A stretch of 64,000 bases of DNA from Bombus terrestris. Its lineage: Eukaryota > Arthropoda > Insecta > Hymenoptera > Apidae. Where the stretch lies: contig NW_025963562.1 in assembly GCF_910591885.1 (NCBI RefSeq), positions 744,001 to 808,000 on the forward strand, written 5' to 3'. A model generated the notes under the pieces. It did not search any database. It worked only from the letters and a program-made list of their open reading frames with translations, and was not told the DNA's origin. The position numbers were made by a program, and so were the translations under genes. This document shows, piece by piece, positions 31,629 through 45,888 of this stretch (position 1 is its first letter; each line of letters begins with the position of its first letter).

Positions 31629-33182
31629 ATGTATAACGTTATATTCCATCACTATAAGGCCTATAACGGTATAATGCACCACTACATGACGTATAACGTT
31701 ATATACTATTACGTTATGACGTATAACGTTATGTATTATTACCTTTTATACTATAACGTTATATTCCATCACTATAGGACCTATAACGTTATATCGCATC
31801 ACTATATGACGCATAACGATATATTGCATCACTATATGACGTATAACGTTATATACTATTACATTATAAGGTATAACGTCATATACTATAAGGTTACAAG
31901 GTATAACGTTGTATTGCATAACTATAGGACGTATAACGACATATTGCATCACTATATGGCGTATAACGTTATATACTATTACGTTATAATGTATAACGTT
32001 ATATTCCATCACTGTAGGACCTATAACGTTATAGTGCACCACTATATGACGTATATCGTTATATACTATTACGTTATGACGTATAACGTTATGTACTATT
32101 ACGTTATGACGTATAACGTTATATACTATTACGTTATAATGTATAACGTTATAATCCATCACTATAAGGGCTATAACGTTATATTGCACCACTACATGAC
32201 GTATAACGTTATATACTATTACGTTATGACGTATAACGTTATGTACTATTACGTTATGACGTATAACGTTATATTCCATCACTATAAGGCCTATAACGTT
32301 ATATTGCACCACTACATGACGTATAACGTTATATACGATTACGTTATGACGTATAACGTTATGTACTATTACGTTATGACGTATAGCGTTATATACTATT
32401 ACGTTATAATGTATAACGTTATATTCCATCACTATAAGGCCTATAACGGTATATTGCACCACTACATGACGTATAACGTTATATACTATTACGTTATGAC
32501 GTATAACGTTATGTATTATTACCTTTTATACTATAACGTTATATTCCATCACTATTGGACCTATAACGTTATATCGCATCACTATATGACGCATAACGAT
32601 ATATTGCATCACTATATGACGTATACCGTTATATACTATTACATTATAAGGTATAACGTCATATACTATAAGGTTACAAGGTATAACGTTGTATTGCATA
32701 ACTATAGGACGTATAACGACATATTGCATCACTATATGGCGTATAACGTTATATACTATTACGTTATAATGTATAACGTTATATTCCATCACTGTAGGAC
32801 CTATAACGTTATAGTGCACCACTATATGACGTATAGCGTTATATACCATTACGTCATTACATATAACGTTATATCGCATCACTATATGACGTACGATGTT
32901 TTATACTATTACGTTATAACGTTTAACGTTACATTGCATCTCTATATGACGTATAACGTTATATACTATTACGTTATTACGTATAACGTTACATACTATT
33001 ACGTTATAACGTATAAAATTATATCGCATCACAATATGAAGTATAACATTATATTGCATCACTATATGACGTATAACGATATATTGCATCACTATGTGGC
33101 GTATAACGTTATATACTATTACGTTATGACGTATAACGTTATATACTATTACGTTATAAGGTATAACGTCATATACTGTTAG
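31629..33182 (+). other. Longest repeat-derived open frame (517 codons), not called as a gene
   Basis: One frame stays open through about 52 monomers because each is 30 bp, ten codons. The translation is a decapeptide repeat (MTYNVIYYYV and variants such as MYNVIFHHYK, MTYNDILHHY). There is no signal peptide, globular domain, intron signal or codon-use change, and the first ATG is simply one of the ATGs that occur in nearly every unit. The opposite strand is open across much of the same interval. Copy 1 of the duplication has the equivalent frame from 17743 to 19194 (483 codons), shifted at its start by the local change at 17.73 kb. The frame is best explained by repeat arithmetic. Confidence 0.85.
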
Positions 33183-33844
33183 GTTATAAGGTATAACGTT
33201 GTATTGCATATCTATAGGACTAATAACGATATATTGCATCACAATATGGCGTATAACGTTATACACTATTACGTTATTACGTATAACGTTATATCGCATC
33301 ACTATATGACGTATAACGTTTTATTGCCTCTCTTTCTGTCGTATAGCGATATATTGCATCACTATATGACGTATAACGTTATATACTATTACGTTATGAC
33401 GTATCACGTTGTATACAATTATGTTATAACGTATAAAGTTATATCGCATCACAATATGAGGTATAACGTTATATACTATTACGTTATAACCTATAACGTT
33501 ATATTCTATTACGTTATGTCGTATAACGTTACATACTATTAGGTTATATTGTATAACATTATATCGAATCATTATATGACGTATAACGATATATTGCACC
33601 ACTATATGACGTATAACGTTATATACTATTACGTTATAACGTATAACGTTATATACAATTACGTTGTGACGTATAACGTATACTATTACGTTATAAGGTA
33701 TAACGTCATGTACTGTAAGGTTATAAGGTATAACGTTGTATTGCATAACTATAGGCCGTATAACGATATATTGCATCACAATATTGCGTATCAGGTCATA
33801 TACTATTACGTTATTACGTATAACGTTATATCGCATCACTATAT

Positions 33845-35585
33845 GACGTATAACGTTTTATTGCCTCTCTTTCGGTCGTATAACAATATATTGCATCACT
33901 GTATGACGTATAACGTTATATACTATTACGTTATGACGTATCGCGTTGTATACAATTATGTTATAACGTATAAAATTATATCGCATCACAATATGAGGTA
34001 TAACATTATATTGCATCACTATATGACGTATAACGATATATTGCATCACTATATGACGTATAACGTTATATACTATTACGTTATAACGTATAACGTTATA
34101 TACCATTACGTTATAATGTATAACGTTATATTCCATCACTATAGGACCTATAACGTTATATTGCACCACTATATGACTTACAACGTTATATACTATTACG
34201 TTATGACGTAAAACGTTATATACTATTACGTTATTACGTATAACGTTATATCGCATCACTATATGACGTACGATGTTTTATACTATTATTTTATAACGTT
34301 TAGCGTTATGTTGCATTACTATATGATGCATAACGTTATATATTATTACGTTATAATGTATAACGTTATATTCCATCACTATAGGACCTATAACGTTATA
34401 TTGCAACCACTATATGACGTATAACGTTATGTGCTATTACGTTATTACGTATAACGTTATATACTATTACGTTATGGCGTATAACGTTATATACTATTAC
34501 GTTATAATGTATAACGTTATATTCCATCACTATGAGACCTAAAACGTTATATTGCACCACTATATGACGTATAACGATATATACTATTACGTTATGACGT
34601 ATAACGTTATGTATTATTACGTTTTATACTATAACGTTATATTCCATCACTATAGGACCTATAACGTTATATCGCATCACTATATGACGTATAACGATAT
34701 ATTGCATCACTATATGACGTATAACGTTATATACTCTTACCTTGTAAGGCATAACGTCATATGCTATTAGATTACAAGGTATAACTTTGTATTGCATAAC
34801 TATAGGACGTATAACGACATATTGCATCACTATATGGCGTATAGCGTTATATACTATTACGTTATAATCTATAACGTTATATTCCATCACTATAGGACCT
34901 ATAACGTTATATTGCAACCACTATATGACGTATAACGTTATATACTATTACGTTATTACGTATAACGTTATATACTATTACGTTATGGCGTATAACGTTA
35001 TATACTATTACGTTATAATGTATAACGTTATATTCCATCACTATGAGACCTAAAACGTTATATACTATTACGTTATGACGTATAACGTTATATACTATTA
35101 CGTTATAATGTATATCGTTATATTCCATCACTATAAGGCCTATAACGTTATACTGCACCTGTATATGAAGTATAACGTTATATACTATTACGTTATGACG
35201 TATAACTTTATGTACTATTACGTTATGACGTATAACGTTATATAGTATTACGTTATAATGTATAACGTTATATTCCATCACTATAAGGCCTATAACGTTA
35301 TATACTATTACGTTATGACGTATAACGTTATATACTATTACGTTATAATGTATAACGTTATATTCCATCACTATAAGGCCTATAACGTTATATTGCACCA
35401 CTATATGACGTATAACGGTATATACCATTACGTTATGACGTATAACGTTATGTATTATTACGTTTTATACTATAACGTTACATTCCATCACTATAGGACC
35501 TATAACGTTATACCGCATCACTATATGACGTATAACGATATATTGCATCACTATATGACGTATAACGTTATATACTATTACATTG
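33845..35585. repeat. Partial copy of 20428-22318, with a 150-bp loss
   Basis: From the E monomer at 33845 the sequence follows 20428 onward at an offset of 13417. Near 35060 five monomers (150 bp) present at about 21.64-21.79 kb are missing, and the offset becomes 13267. After about 35585 the order changes to the 720-bp family. Confidence 0.83.
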
Positions 35586-36065
35586 TAAGGTATAATGTCG
35601 TATACTATTAGATTACAAGGTATAACTTTGTATTGCATAACTATAGGACGTATAACGACATATTGCATCACTATATGGCGTATAACGTTATATACTATTA
35701 CGTTATAATGTATAACGTTATATTCCATCACTGTAGGACCTATAACGTTATAGTGCACCACTATATGACGTATAGCGTTATATACCATTACGTTATTACG
35801 TATAACGTTATATCGCATCACTATATGACGTGCGATGTTTTATACTATTACGTTATAACGTTTACCGTTATATTGCATTACTATATGATGCATAACGTTA
35901 TATACTATTACGTTATGACGTATAACGTTATACACTATTACGTTATGACGTATAACGTTATATACTGTTACGTTATAATGTATAACGTTATATTCCATCA
36001 CTATAGGACCTATAACGTTATATTGCACCACTATATGACGTATAACGTTATATACTATTACGTTA
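35346..36065. repeat. 720-bp tandem duplication, unit 1
   Basis: 24 monomers repeated at an offset of exactly 720 bp (for example 35465 to 36185, 35840 to 36560). Related but more diverged cassettes occur near 37.5, 40.3, 43.4 and 47.7 kb. Confidence 0.8.
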
Positions 36066-36750
36066 TAATGTATAACGTTATATTCCATCACTATGAGACC
36101 TATAACGTTATATTGCACCACTATATGACGTATAACGGTATATACTATTACGTTATGACGTATAACGTTATGTATTATGACGTTTTATACTATAACGTTA
36201 TATTCCATCACTATAGGACCTATAACGTTATATCGCATCACTATATGACGTATAACGGTATATTGCATCACTATATGACGTATAACGTTATATACTATTA
36301 CATTGTAAGGTATAACGTCATATACTATTAGATTACAAGGTATAACTTTGTATTGCATAACTATAGGACGTATAACGACATATTGCATTACTATATGGCG
36401 GATAGCGTTATATACTATTACGTTATAATGTATAACGTTATATTCCATCACTGTAGGACCTATAACGTTATAGTGCACCACTATATGACGTATAGCGTTA
36501 TATACCATTACGTTATTACGTATAACGTTATATCGCATCACTATATGACGTGCGATGTTTTATACTATTACGTTATAACGTTTACCGTTATATTGCATTA
36601 CTATATGATGCATAACGTTATATACTATTACGTTATGACGTATAACGTTATATACTATTGCGTTATGACGTATAACGTTATATACTATTACGTTATAATG
36701 TATAACGTTATATTCCATCACTATAGGACCTATAACGTTATAGTGCACCA
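36066..36750. repeat. 720-bp tandem duplication, unit 2 (slightly shorter match)
   Basis: Matches 35346 onward until about 36750, where this copy has an AGTGCACC unit and unit 1 a TTGCACC unit. Unit 2 carries private changes, for example GGCGGATAGC near 36399. Confidence 0.78.
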
Positions 36751-37407
36751 CTATATGACGAATAGCGTTATATACCATTACGTTATTACGTTTAACGTTA
36801 TATCGCATCACTATATGACGTATAACGTTTTATTGCCTCTCTTTCGGTCGTATAACAATACATTGCATCACTGTATGACGTACAACGTTATATACTATTA
36901 CGTTATGACGTATCGCGTTGTATACAATTATGTTATAACGTATAAAATTATATCGCATCACAATATGAGGTATAACATTATATTGCATCACTATATGACG
37001 TATAACGATATATTGCATCACTATATGTCGTATAACGTTATATACTATTACGTTATAACGTATAACGTTATATACCATTACGTTATAATGTATAACGTTA
37101 TATTCCATCACTATGAGACCTAAAACGTTATATTGCACCACTATATGACGTATAACGTTATATACTATTACGTTATGACGTATAACGTTATGTACTATTA
37201 CGTTATGACGTATAACGTTATATACTATTACGTTATAATGTATAACGTTATATTCCATCACTATAGGACCTATAACGTTATATTGCAACCACTATATGAC
37301 GTATAACGTTATGTACTATTACGTTATTACGTATAACGTTATATACTATTACGTTATGGCGTATAACGTTATATACTATTACGTTGTAATGTATAACGTT
37401 ATATTCC

Positions 37408-38975
37408 ATCACTATGAGACCTAAAACGTTATATTGCACCACTATATGACGTATAACGTTATATACTATTACGTTATGACGTATAACGTTATGTATTATT
37501 ACGTTTTATACTATAACGTTATATTCCATCACTATAGGACCTATAACGTTATATCGCATCACTATATGACGTATAACGATATATTGCATCACTATATGAC
37601 GTATAACGTTATATACTATTACCTTGTAAGGTATAACGTCATATACTATTAGATTACAAGGCATAACTTTGTATTGCATAACTATAGGACGTATAACGAC
37701 ATATTGCATTACTATATGGCGTATAACGTTATATACTATTACGTTATAATGTATAACGTTATAATCCATCACTGTAGGACCTATAACGTTACAGTGCACC
37801 ACTATATGACGTATAGCGTTATATACCATTACGTTATTACGAATAACGTTATATCGCATCACTATACGACGTGCGATGTTTTGTACTATTACGTTATAAC
37901 GTTTACCGTTATATTGCATTACTATATGATGCATAACGTTATATACTATTACGTTATGACGTATAACGTTATATACTATTACGTTATGACGTATAACGTT
38001 ATACACTATTACGTTATAATGTATAACGTTATATTCCATCACTATAAGACCTATGACGTTATATTGCACCACTATATGACGTATAACGTTATATACTATT
38101 AAGTTATGACGTATAACGTTATATACTATTACGTTATGACGTAAAACGTTATATACTATTACGTTATAATGTATAACGTTATATGCCATCACTATAAGAC
38201 CTATAACGTTATATTGCACCACTATTTGACGTATAACGTTATATACTATTACGTTATGACGTATAACGTTATATACTATTACGTTATAATGTATAACGTT
38301 ATATTCCATCACTGTAGGAACTATAACGTTATAGTGCACCACTATATGACGAATAGCGTTATATACCATTACGTTATTACGTTTAACGTTATATCGCATC
38401 ACTATATGACGTACGATGTTTTATACTATTACGTTATGACGTATAACGTTATATCGTATCACTATATGACGTATAACGTTTTATTGCCTCTCTTTCGGTC
38501 GTATAACAATATATTGCATCACTGTATGACGTATAATGTTATATACTATTACGTAATGACGTATCGCGTTGTACACAATTATGTTATAACGTACAAAATT
38601 ATATCGCATCACAATATGAGGTATAACATTATAGTGCATCACTGTATGACGTATAACGATATATTGCATCACTATATGACGTATAACGTTATATACTATT
38701 ACGTTATAACGTTTAACGTTATATTGCATCACTATATGATGTATAAGGTTATATACTATTACGTTATGACATATAACGTTATATGCTATTACGTCAGAAT
38801 GTATAACGTTATATTCCATCACTATAGGGCCTATAACGTTTATTCTCCTCACTATATGACGTATAGCGATATATTGCATCACTATATGACGTATAACATT
38901 AAAAAAATACTATTACGTTACAACCTATAACGTTATATTCTATTACGTTATGTCGTATAACGTTATATACTATTA
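37408..38975. repeat. 1.5-kb block, copy 1 (offset 5915/6005 to 43.3-45.0 kb)
   Basis: Colinear with 43323-44977. The offset rises from 5915 to 6005 because the other copy has three more A monomers. This copy contains the abnormal A-run unit at 38888-38921. Confidence 0.82.
38888..38921. repeat. 34-bp monomer with a run of seven A
   Basis: The normal TATAACGTTATATACT core reads TATAACATTAAAAAAATACT, four bases longer than usual. The homologous unit at 44893 is normal. I noticed no comparable homopolymer elsewhere in the window. It may be a real mutation or a base-calling error. Confidence 0.75.
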
Positions 38976-40232
38976 GGTTATGACGTATAACGTTATATCG
39001 CATCACTATATGACGTATAACGTTTTATTGCCTCTCTTTCGGTCGTATAACGATATATTGCATCACTGTATGACGTATAACCTTATATACTATTACGTTG
39101 TGACGTATCGCGTTGTATACAATTATGTTATAAGGTATAAAATTATATCGCATCACAATATGAGGTATAACATTATATTGCATGACTATATGACGTATAA
39201 CGATATATTGCATCACTATACGACGTATAACGTTATATACTATTACGTTATAACGTATAACGTTATATACTATTACGTTATAATGTATAACGTTATATTC
39301 CATCACTATAGGACCTATAGCGTTATATTGCACCACTATATGACGTACAACGTTATATACTATTACGTTATGACGTAAAACGTTATATACTATTACGTTA
39401 TTACGTATAACGTTATATCGCATCACTATATGACGTACGATGTTTTATACTATTACGTTATAACGTTTAGCGTTATGTTGCATTACTACATGATGCATAA
39501 CGTTATATATTATTACGTTATAATGTATAACGTTATATTCCATCACTATAGGACCTATAACGTTATATTGCAACCACTATATGACGTATAACGTTATATA
39601 CTATTACGTTATTACGTATAACGTTATATACTATTACGTTATGGCGTATAACGTTATATACTATTACGTTATAATGTATAACGTTATATTCCATCACTAT
39701 GAGTCCTAAAACGTTATATTGCACCACTATATGACGTATAACGTTATATACTATTACGTTATGACGTATAACGTTATGTACTATTACGTTATGACGTATA
39801 ACGTTATATACTATTACGTTATAATGTATAACGTTATATTCCATCACTATAAGGCCTATAACGTTATATACTATTACGTTATAATGAATAACGTTATATT
39901 CCATCACTATAAGGCCTATAACGTTATATACTATTACGTTATGACGTATAACGTTATGTACTATTACGTTATAATGTATATCGTTATATTCCATCACTGT
40001 AAGGCCTATAACGTTATACTGCACTTCTATATGACGTATAACGTTATATACTATTACGTTATGACGTATAACTTTATGTACTATTACGTTACGACGTATA
40101 ACGTTATATTCCATCACTATAAGGCCTATAACGTTATATACTATTACGTTATGACGTATAACGTTATATACTAATACGTTATGACGTATAACGTTATATA
40201 CTATTACGTTATAATGTATAACGTTATATTCC

Positions 40233-41040
40233 ATCACTATAAGGCCTATAACGTTATATTGCACCACTATATGACGTATAACGGTATATACTATTACGTT
40301 ATGACGTATAACGTTATGTATTATTACGTTTTATACTATAGCGTTATATTCCATCACTATAGGACCTATAACGTTATATCGCATCACTATATGACGTATA
40401 ACGATATATTGCATCACTATATGACGTATAACGTTATATACTATTACCTTGTAAGGTATAACGTCATATACTATTAGATTACAAGGTATAACTTTGTATT
40501 GCATAACTATAGGACGTATAACGACATATTGCATCACTATATGGCGTATAACGTTATATACTATTACGTTATAATGTATAACGTTATAATCCATCACTGT
40601 AGGACCTATAACGTTATAGTGCACCACTATATGACGTATAGCGTTATATACCATTACGTTATTACGAATAACGTTATATCGCATCACTATATGACGTGCG
40701 ATGTTTTGTACTATAACGTTATAACGTTTACCGTTATGTTGCATTACTATATGATGCATAACGTTTTATACTATTACGTTATGACGTATAACGTTATGTA
40801 CTATTACGTTATGACGTATAACGTTATATACTATTACGTTATAATGTATAACGTTATATTCCATCACTATAAGACCTATAACGTTATATTGCACCACTAT
40901 ATGACGTATAACGTTATATACTATTAAGTTATGACGTATAACGTTATATACTATTACGTTATGACGTAAAACGTTATATACTATTACGTTATAATGTATA
41001 ACCCTATATGCCATCACTATAAGACCTATAACGTTATATT
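40233..41040. repeat. Related 0.8-kb block (offset 3090 to 43.3-44.1 kb)
   Basis: Matches the first half of 43323-44977 (for example 40331 to 43421, 40499 to 43589). It then switches, near 41060, to the cassette seen around 44.53 kb, consistent with an internal deletion by recombination between monomers. Confidence 0.75.
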
Positions 41041-41517
41041 GCACCACTATATGACGTAAAGCGTTATATACTATTACGTAATGACGTATCGCGTTGTACA
41101 CAATTATGTTATAACGTATAAAATTATATCGCATCACAATATGAGGTATAACATCATATTGCATCACTGTATGACGTATAACGATATATTGCATCACTAT
41201 ATGACGTATAACGTTATATACTATTACGTTATAACCTATAACGTTATATTCTATTACGTTATGTCGTATAACGTTATATACTATTAGGTTATATGGTATA
41301 ACATTATATCGCATCACTATATGACGTATAACGATATATTGCATCACTATATGACGTATAACGTTATATACTATTACGTTATAACGTATAACGTTATTTA
41401 CTATTACGTTATAATGTATAACGTTATATTCCATCACTATAGGACCTATAACGTTACATTGCACCACTATATGACGTAGAACGGCATATACTATTACGTT
41501 ATGACGTAAAACGTTAT

Positions 41518-42180
41518 ATACTATTACGTTATTACGTATAACGTTATATCGCATCACTATATGACGTACGATGTTTTATACTATTACGTTATAACGTTTA
41601 GCGTTATGTTGCATTACTATATGATGCATAACGTTATATACTATTACGTTATGACGTATAACGTTATGTACTATTACGTTATAATGTATAATGTTATATT
41701 CCATCACTATAAGGCCTATAACGTTATATTGCACCACTATATGACGTATAACGTTATATACTATTACGTTATGACGTATAACGTTATGTATTATTACGTT
41801 TTATACTATAACGTTATATTCCATCACTATAGGACCTATAACGTTATATCGCATCACTATATGACGTATAACGATATATTGCATCACTATATGACGTATA
41901 ACGTTATATACTATTACGTTATGACGTATAACGTTATATACTATTACGTTATAATGTATAACGTTATATTCCACCACTATAGGACCTATAACGTTATATT
42001 GCATCACTATATGACGTATAACGTTATATACTATTACGATATAATGTATAACGTTATATTCCATCACTATGAGACCTATAACGTTATATTGCACCACTAT
42101 AAGACCTATAACGTTATATACTATTACGTTATGATGTATAACGTTATATACTATTACGTTACGGCGTAAAACGTTATATA
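41518..42180. repeat. F-G-H cassette block, copy 1 (offset 3708)
   Basis: Matches 45226-45888. It begins with the ordered trio of an F unit (GACGTACGATG), a G unit (AACGTTTAGCG) and an H unit (GATGCATAACG). Downstream the other copy has about five extra monomers including a 29-mer, so the offset changes to 3857. Confidence 0.78.
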
Positions 42181-43420
42181 CTATTACGTTATAATGTATA
42201 ACGTTATATTCCATCACTATAAGGCCTTTAACGTGATATTGCACCACTATACGACGTATAACGTTATATACTATTACGTTATGACGTATAACGTTATGTA
42301 CTATTGCGTTATATACTATAACGTTATATTCCATCACTATAGGACCTATAACGTTATATCGCATCACTATATGACGTATAACGATATATTACATCACTAT
42401 ATGGCGTATAACGTTATATACTATTACGTTATAATGTATAACGTTATATTCCATCACTGTAGGACCTATAACGTTATAGTGCAACACTATATGACGTACA
42501 ACGTTATATACTATTACGTTATGACGTAAAACGTTATAATGCACCACTATATGACGTATAACGTTATATCCCATCACTGTAGGACCTATAACGTTATAGT
42601 GCACCACTATATGATGTATAGCGTTGTATACTATTACGTTATTACGTATAACGTTATATACTATTACGTTATGACGTATAACGTTATATCGCATCACTAT
42701 ATGACGTATAACGTTTTATTGCCTCTCTTTCGGTCGTATAACGATATATTGCATCACTGTATGACGTATAACATTATATACTATTACGTTATGACGTATC
42801 GCGTTGTATACAATTATGTTATAACGTATAAAATTATATCGCATCACAATATGAGGTATAACATTATATTGCATCACTATATGACGTATAACGATATATT
42901 GCATCACTATACGACGTATAACGTTATATACTATTACGTTATAACGTATAACGTTATATACTATTACGTTATAATGTATAACGTTATATTCCATCACTAT
43001 AGGACCTATAACGTTATATTGCACCACTATATGACGTACAACGTTATATACTATTACGTTATGACGTAAAACGTTATATACTATTACGTTATTACGTATA
43101 ACGTTATATCGCATCACTATATGACGTACGATGTTTTATACTATTACGTTATAACGTTTAGCGTTATGTTGCAGTACTATATGATGCATAACGTTATATA
43201 TTATTACGTTATAATGTATAACGTTATATTCCATCACTATTGGACCTATAACGTTATATTGCACCACTATATGACGTATAACGTTATATACTATTACGTT
43301 ATAATGTATAACGTTATATTCCATCACTATGAGACCTATAACGTTATATTGCACCACTATATGACGTATAACGGTATATACTATTACGTTATGACGTATA
43401 ACGTTATGTATTATTACGTT

Positions 43421-44407
43421 TTATACTATAACGTTATATTCCATCACTATAGGACCTATAACGTTATATCGCATCACTATATGACGTATAACGATATATT
43501 GCATCACTATATGACGTATAACGTTATATACTATTACCTTGTAAGGTATAACGTCATATACTATTAGATTACAAGGTATAACTTTGTATTGCATAACTAT
43601 AGGACGTATAACGACATATTGCATCACTATATGGCGTATAACGTTATATACTATTACGTTATAATGTATAACGTTATAATCCATCACTGTAGGACCTATA
43701 ACGTTATAGTGCACCACTATATGACGTATAGCGTTATATACCATTACGTTATTACGAATAACGTTATATCGCCTCACTATATGACGTGCGATGTTTTGTA
43801 CTATTACGTTATAACGTTTACCGTTATATTGCATTACTATATGATGCATAACGTTATATACTATTACGTTATGACGTATAACGTTATATACTATTACGTT
43901 ATGACGTATAATGTTATATACTATTACGTTATAATGTATAACGTTATATTCCATCACTATAAGACCTATAACGTTATATTGCACCACTATATGACGTATA
44001 ACGTTATATACTATTAAGTTATGACGTATAACGTTATATACTATTACGTTATGACGTAAAACGTTATATACTATTACGTTATAATGTATAACGTTATATG
44101 CCATCACTATAAGACCTATAACGTTATATTGCACCACTATATGACGTATAACGTTATATACTATTACGTTATGACGTATAACGTTATATACTATTACGTT
44201 ATGACGTATAACGTTATATACTATTACGTTATGACGTATAACGTTATATACTATTACGTTATGACGTATAACGTTATATACTATTACGTTATAATGTATA
44301 ACGTTATATTCCATCACTGTAGGAACTATAACGTTATAGTGCACCACTATATGACGAATAGCGTTATATACCATTACGTTATTACGTTTAACGTTATATC
44401 GCATCAC
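43421..44407 (-). other. Longest minus-strand repeat-derived open frame (328 codons), not called as a gene
   Basis: The minus strand has one open frame per monomer giving HNVIVYNVIR-type decapeptides. Its codon boundaries coincide with those of the plus-strand frame, because the TAT-AAC-GTT-ATA core is its own reverse complement codon by codon. Part of its length comes from the local gain of A monomers at 44143-44292. Nothing suggests selection for a protein. Confidence 0.8.
44143..44292. repeat. Five consecutive identical consensus monomers (type A)
   Basis: Five 30-bp units starting at 44143, 44173, 44203, 44233 and 44263 are identical and show the basic monomer most clearly. Each has 4 G and 4 C in 30 bp, three CpGs, and one AACGTT core. 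The homologous block at 38228-38287 has only two such units, so this is a local gain (or loss) of three units, 90 bp. Confidence 0.95.
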
Positions 44408-45042
44408 TATATGACGTACGATGTTTTATACTATTACGTTATGACGTATAACGTTATATCGCATCACTATATGACGTATAACGTTTTATTGCCTCTCTTT
44501 CGGTCGTATAACAATATATTGCATCACTGTATGACGTATAACGTTATATACTATTACGTAATGACGTATCGCGTTGTACACAATTATGTTATAACGTATA
44601 AAATTATATCGCATCACAATATGAGGTATAACATTATATTGCATCACTGTATGACGTATAACGATATATTGCATCACTATATGACGTATAACGTTATATA
44701 CTATTACGTTATAACGTTTAACGTTATATTGCATCACTATATGATGTATAAGGTTATATACTATTACGTTATGACATATAACGTTATATGCTATTACGTC
44801 AGAATGTATAACGTTATATTCCATCACTATAGGGCCTATAACGTTTAATCTCCTCACTATATGACGTATAACGATATATTGCATCACTATATGACGTATA
44901 ACGTTATATACTATTACGCTATAACCTATAACGTTATATTCTATTACGTTATGTCGTATAACGTTATATACTATTAGGCTATATGGTATAACATTATATC
45001 GCATCACTATATGACGTATAACGATATATTGCATCACTATAT

Positions 45043-45090
45043 GACGTATAACGTTATATACTATAACGTTACTATATACTATAACGTTAT
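45043..45090. repeat. 48-bp monomer with an 18-bp partial repeat
   Basis: A 30-bp unit is followed by the 18-bp piece TATATACTATAACGTTAT before the next AACG unit. A part-unit gain of this kind fits slippage or an out-of-register crossover between the two dyad-bearing halves. The homologous position near 41.37 kb is normal. Confidence 0.75.
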
Positions 45091-45225
45091 AACGTATAAC
45101 GTTATTTACTATTACGTTATAATGTATAACGTTATATTCCATCACTATAGGACCTATAACGTTACATTGCACCACTATATGACGTAGAACGTCATATACT
45201 ATTACGTTATGACGTAAAACGTTAT

Positions 45226-45888
45226 ATACTATTACGTTATTACGTATAACGTTATATCGCATCACAATATGACGTACGATGTTTTATACTATTACGTTAT
45301 AACGTATAGCGTTATGTTGCATTACTATATGATGCATAACGTTATATACTATTACGTTATGACGTATAACGTTATATACTATTACGTTATAATGTATAAC
45401 GTTATATTCCATCACTATAAGGCCTATAACGTTATATTGCACCACTATATGACGTATAACGTTATATACTATTACGTTATGACGTATAACGTTATGTATT
45501 ATTACGTTTTATACTATAACGTTATATTCCATCACTATAGGACCTATAACGTTATATCGCATCACTATATGACGTATAACGATATATTGCATCACTATAT
45601 GACGTATAACGTTATATACTATTACGTTATGACGTATAACGTTATATACTATTACGTTATAATGTTTAACGTTATATTCCATCACTATAGGACCTATAAA
45701 GTTATATTGCACCACTATATGACGTATAACGTTATATACTATTACGTTATAATGTATAACGTTATATTCCATCACTATGAGACCTATAACGTTATATTGC
45801 ACCACTATATGACCTATAACGTTATATACTATTACGTTATGACGTATAACGTTATATACTATTACGTTACGACGTAAAACGTTATATA
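45226..45888. repeat. F-G-H cassette block, copy 2
   Basis: Second copy of 41518-42180. It is followed by additional A monomers and the 29-mer at 46021, which the 42.1-kb copy lacks. Confidence 0.78.

Larger units (their letters stand above)
28457..33874. repeat. 5.4-kb segmental duplication, copy 2
   Basis: Second copy of 14520-19886. It retains the 60 bp missing from copy 1 and the 23-mer at 28877. It ends inside the E monomer at 33845, where the sequence switches to match the region after the E at 20428 instead of after the E at 19857. Confidence 0.88.
43323..44977. repeat. 1.5-kb block, copy 2, with expanded A run
   Basis: Second copy of 37408-38975, with five in place of two identical A monomers at 44143-44292. 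A normal 30-bp unit at 44893 stands where the other copy has the abnormal A-run unit. Confidence 0.82.

Noticed and set aside
38888..38921. Retrotransposon poly-A tail insertion
   Set aside because: Only seven A, with no inserted body and no target-site duplication. The flanking monomers continue directly.
44143..44292. A mobile element or integron-type repeat cluster
   Set aside because: Just five tandem copies of the ordinary monomer, with no terminal inverted repeats or recombinase frame.
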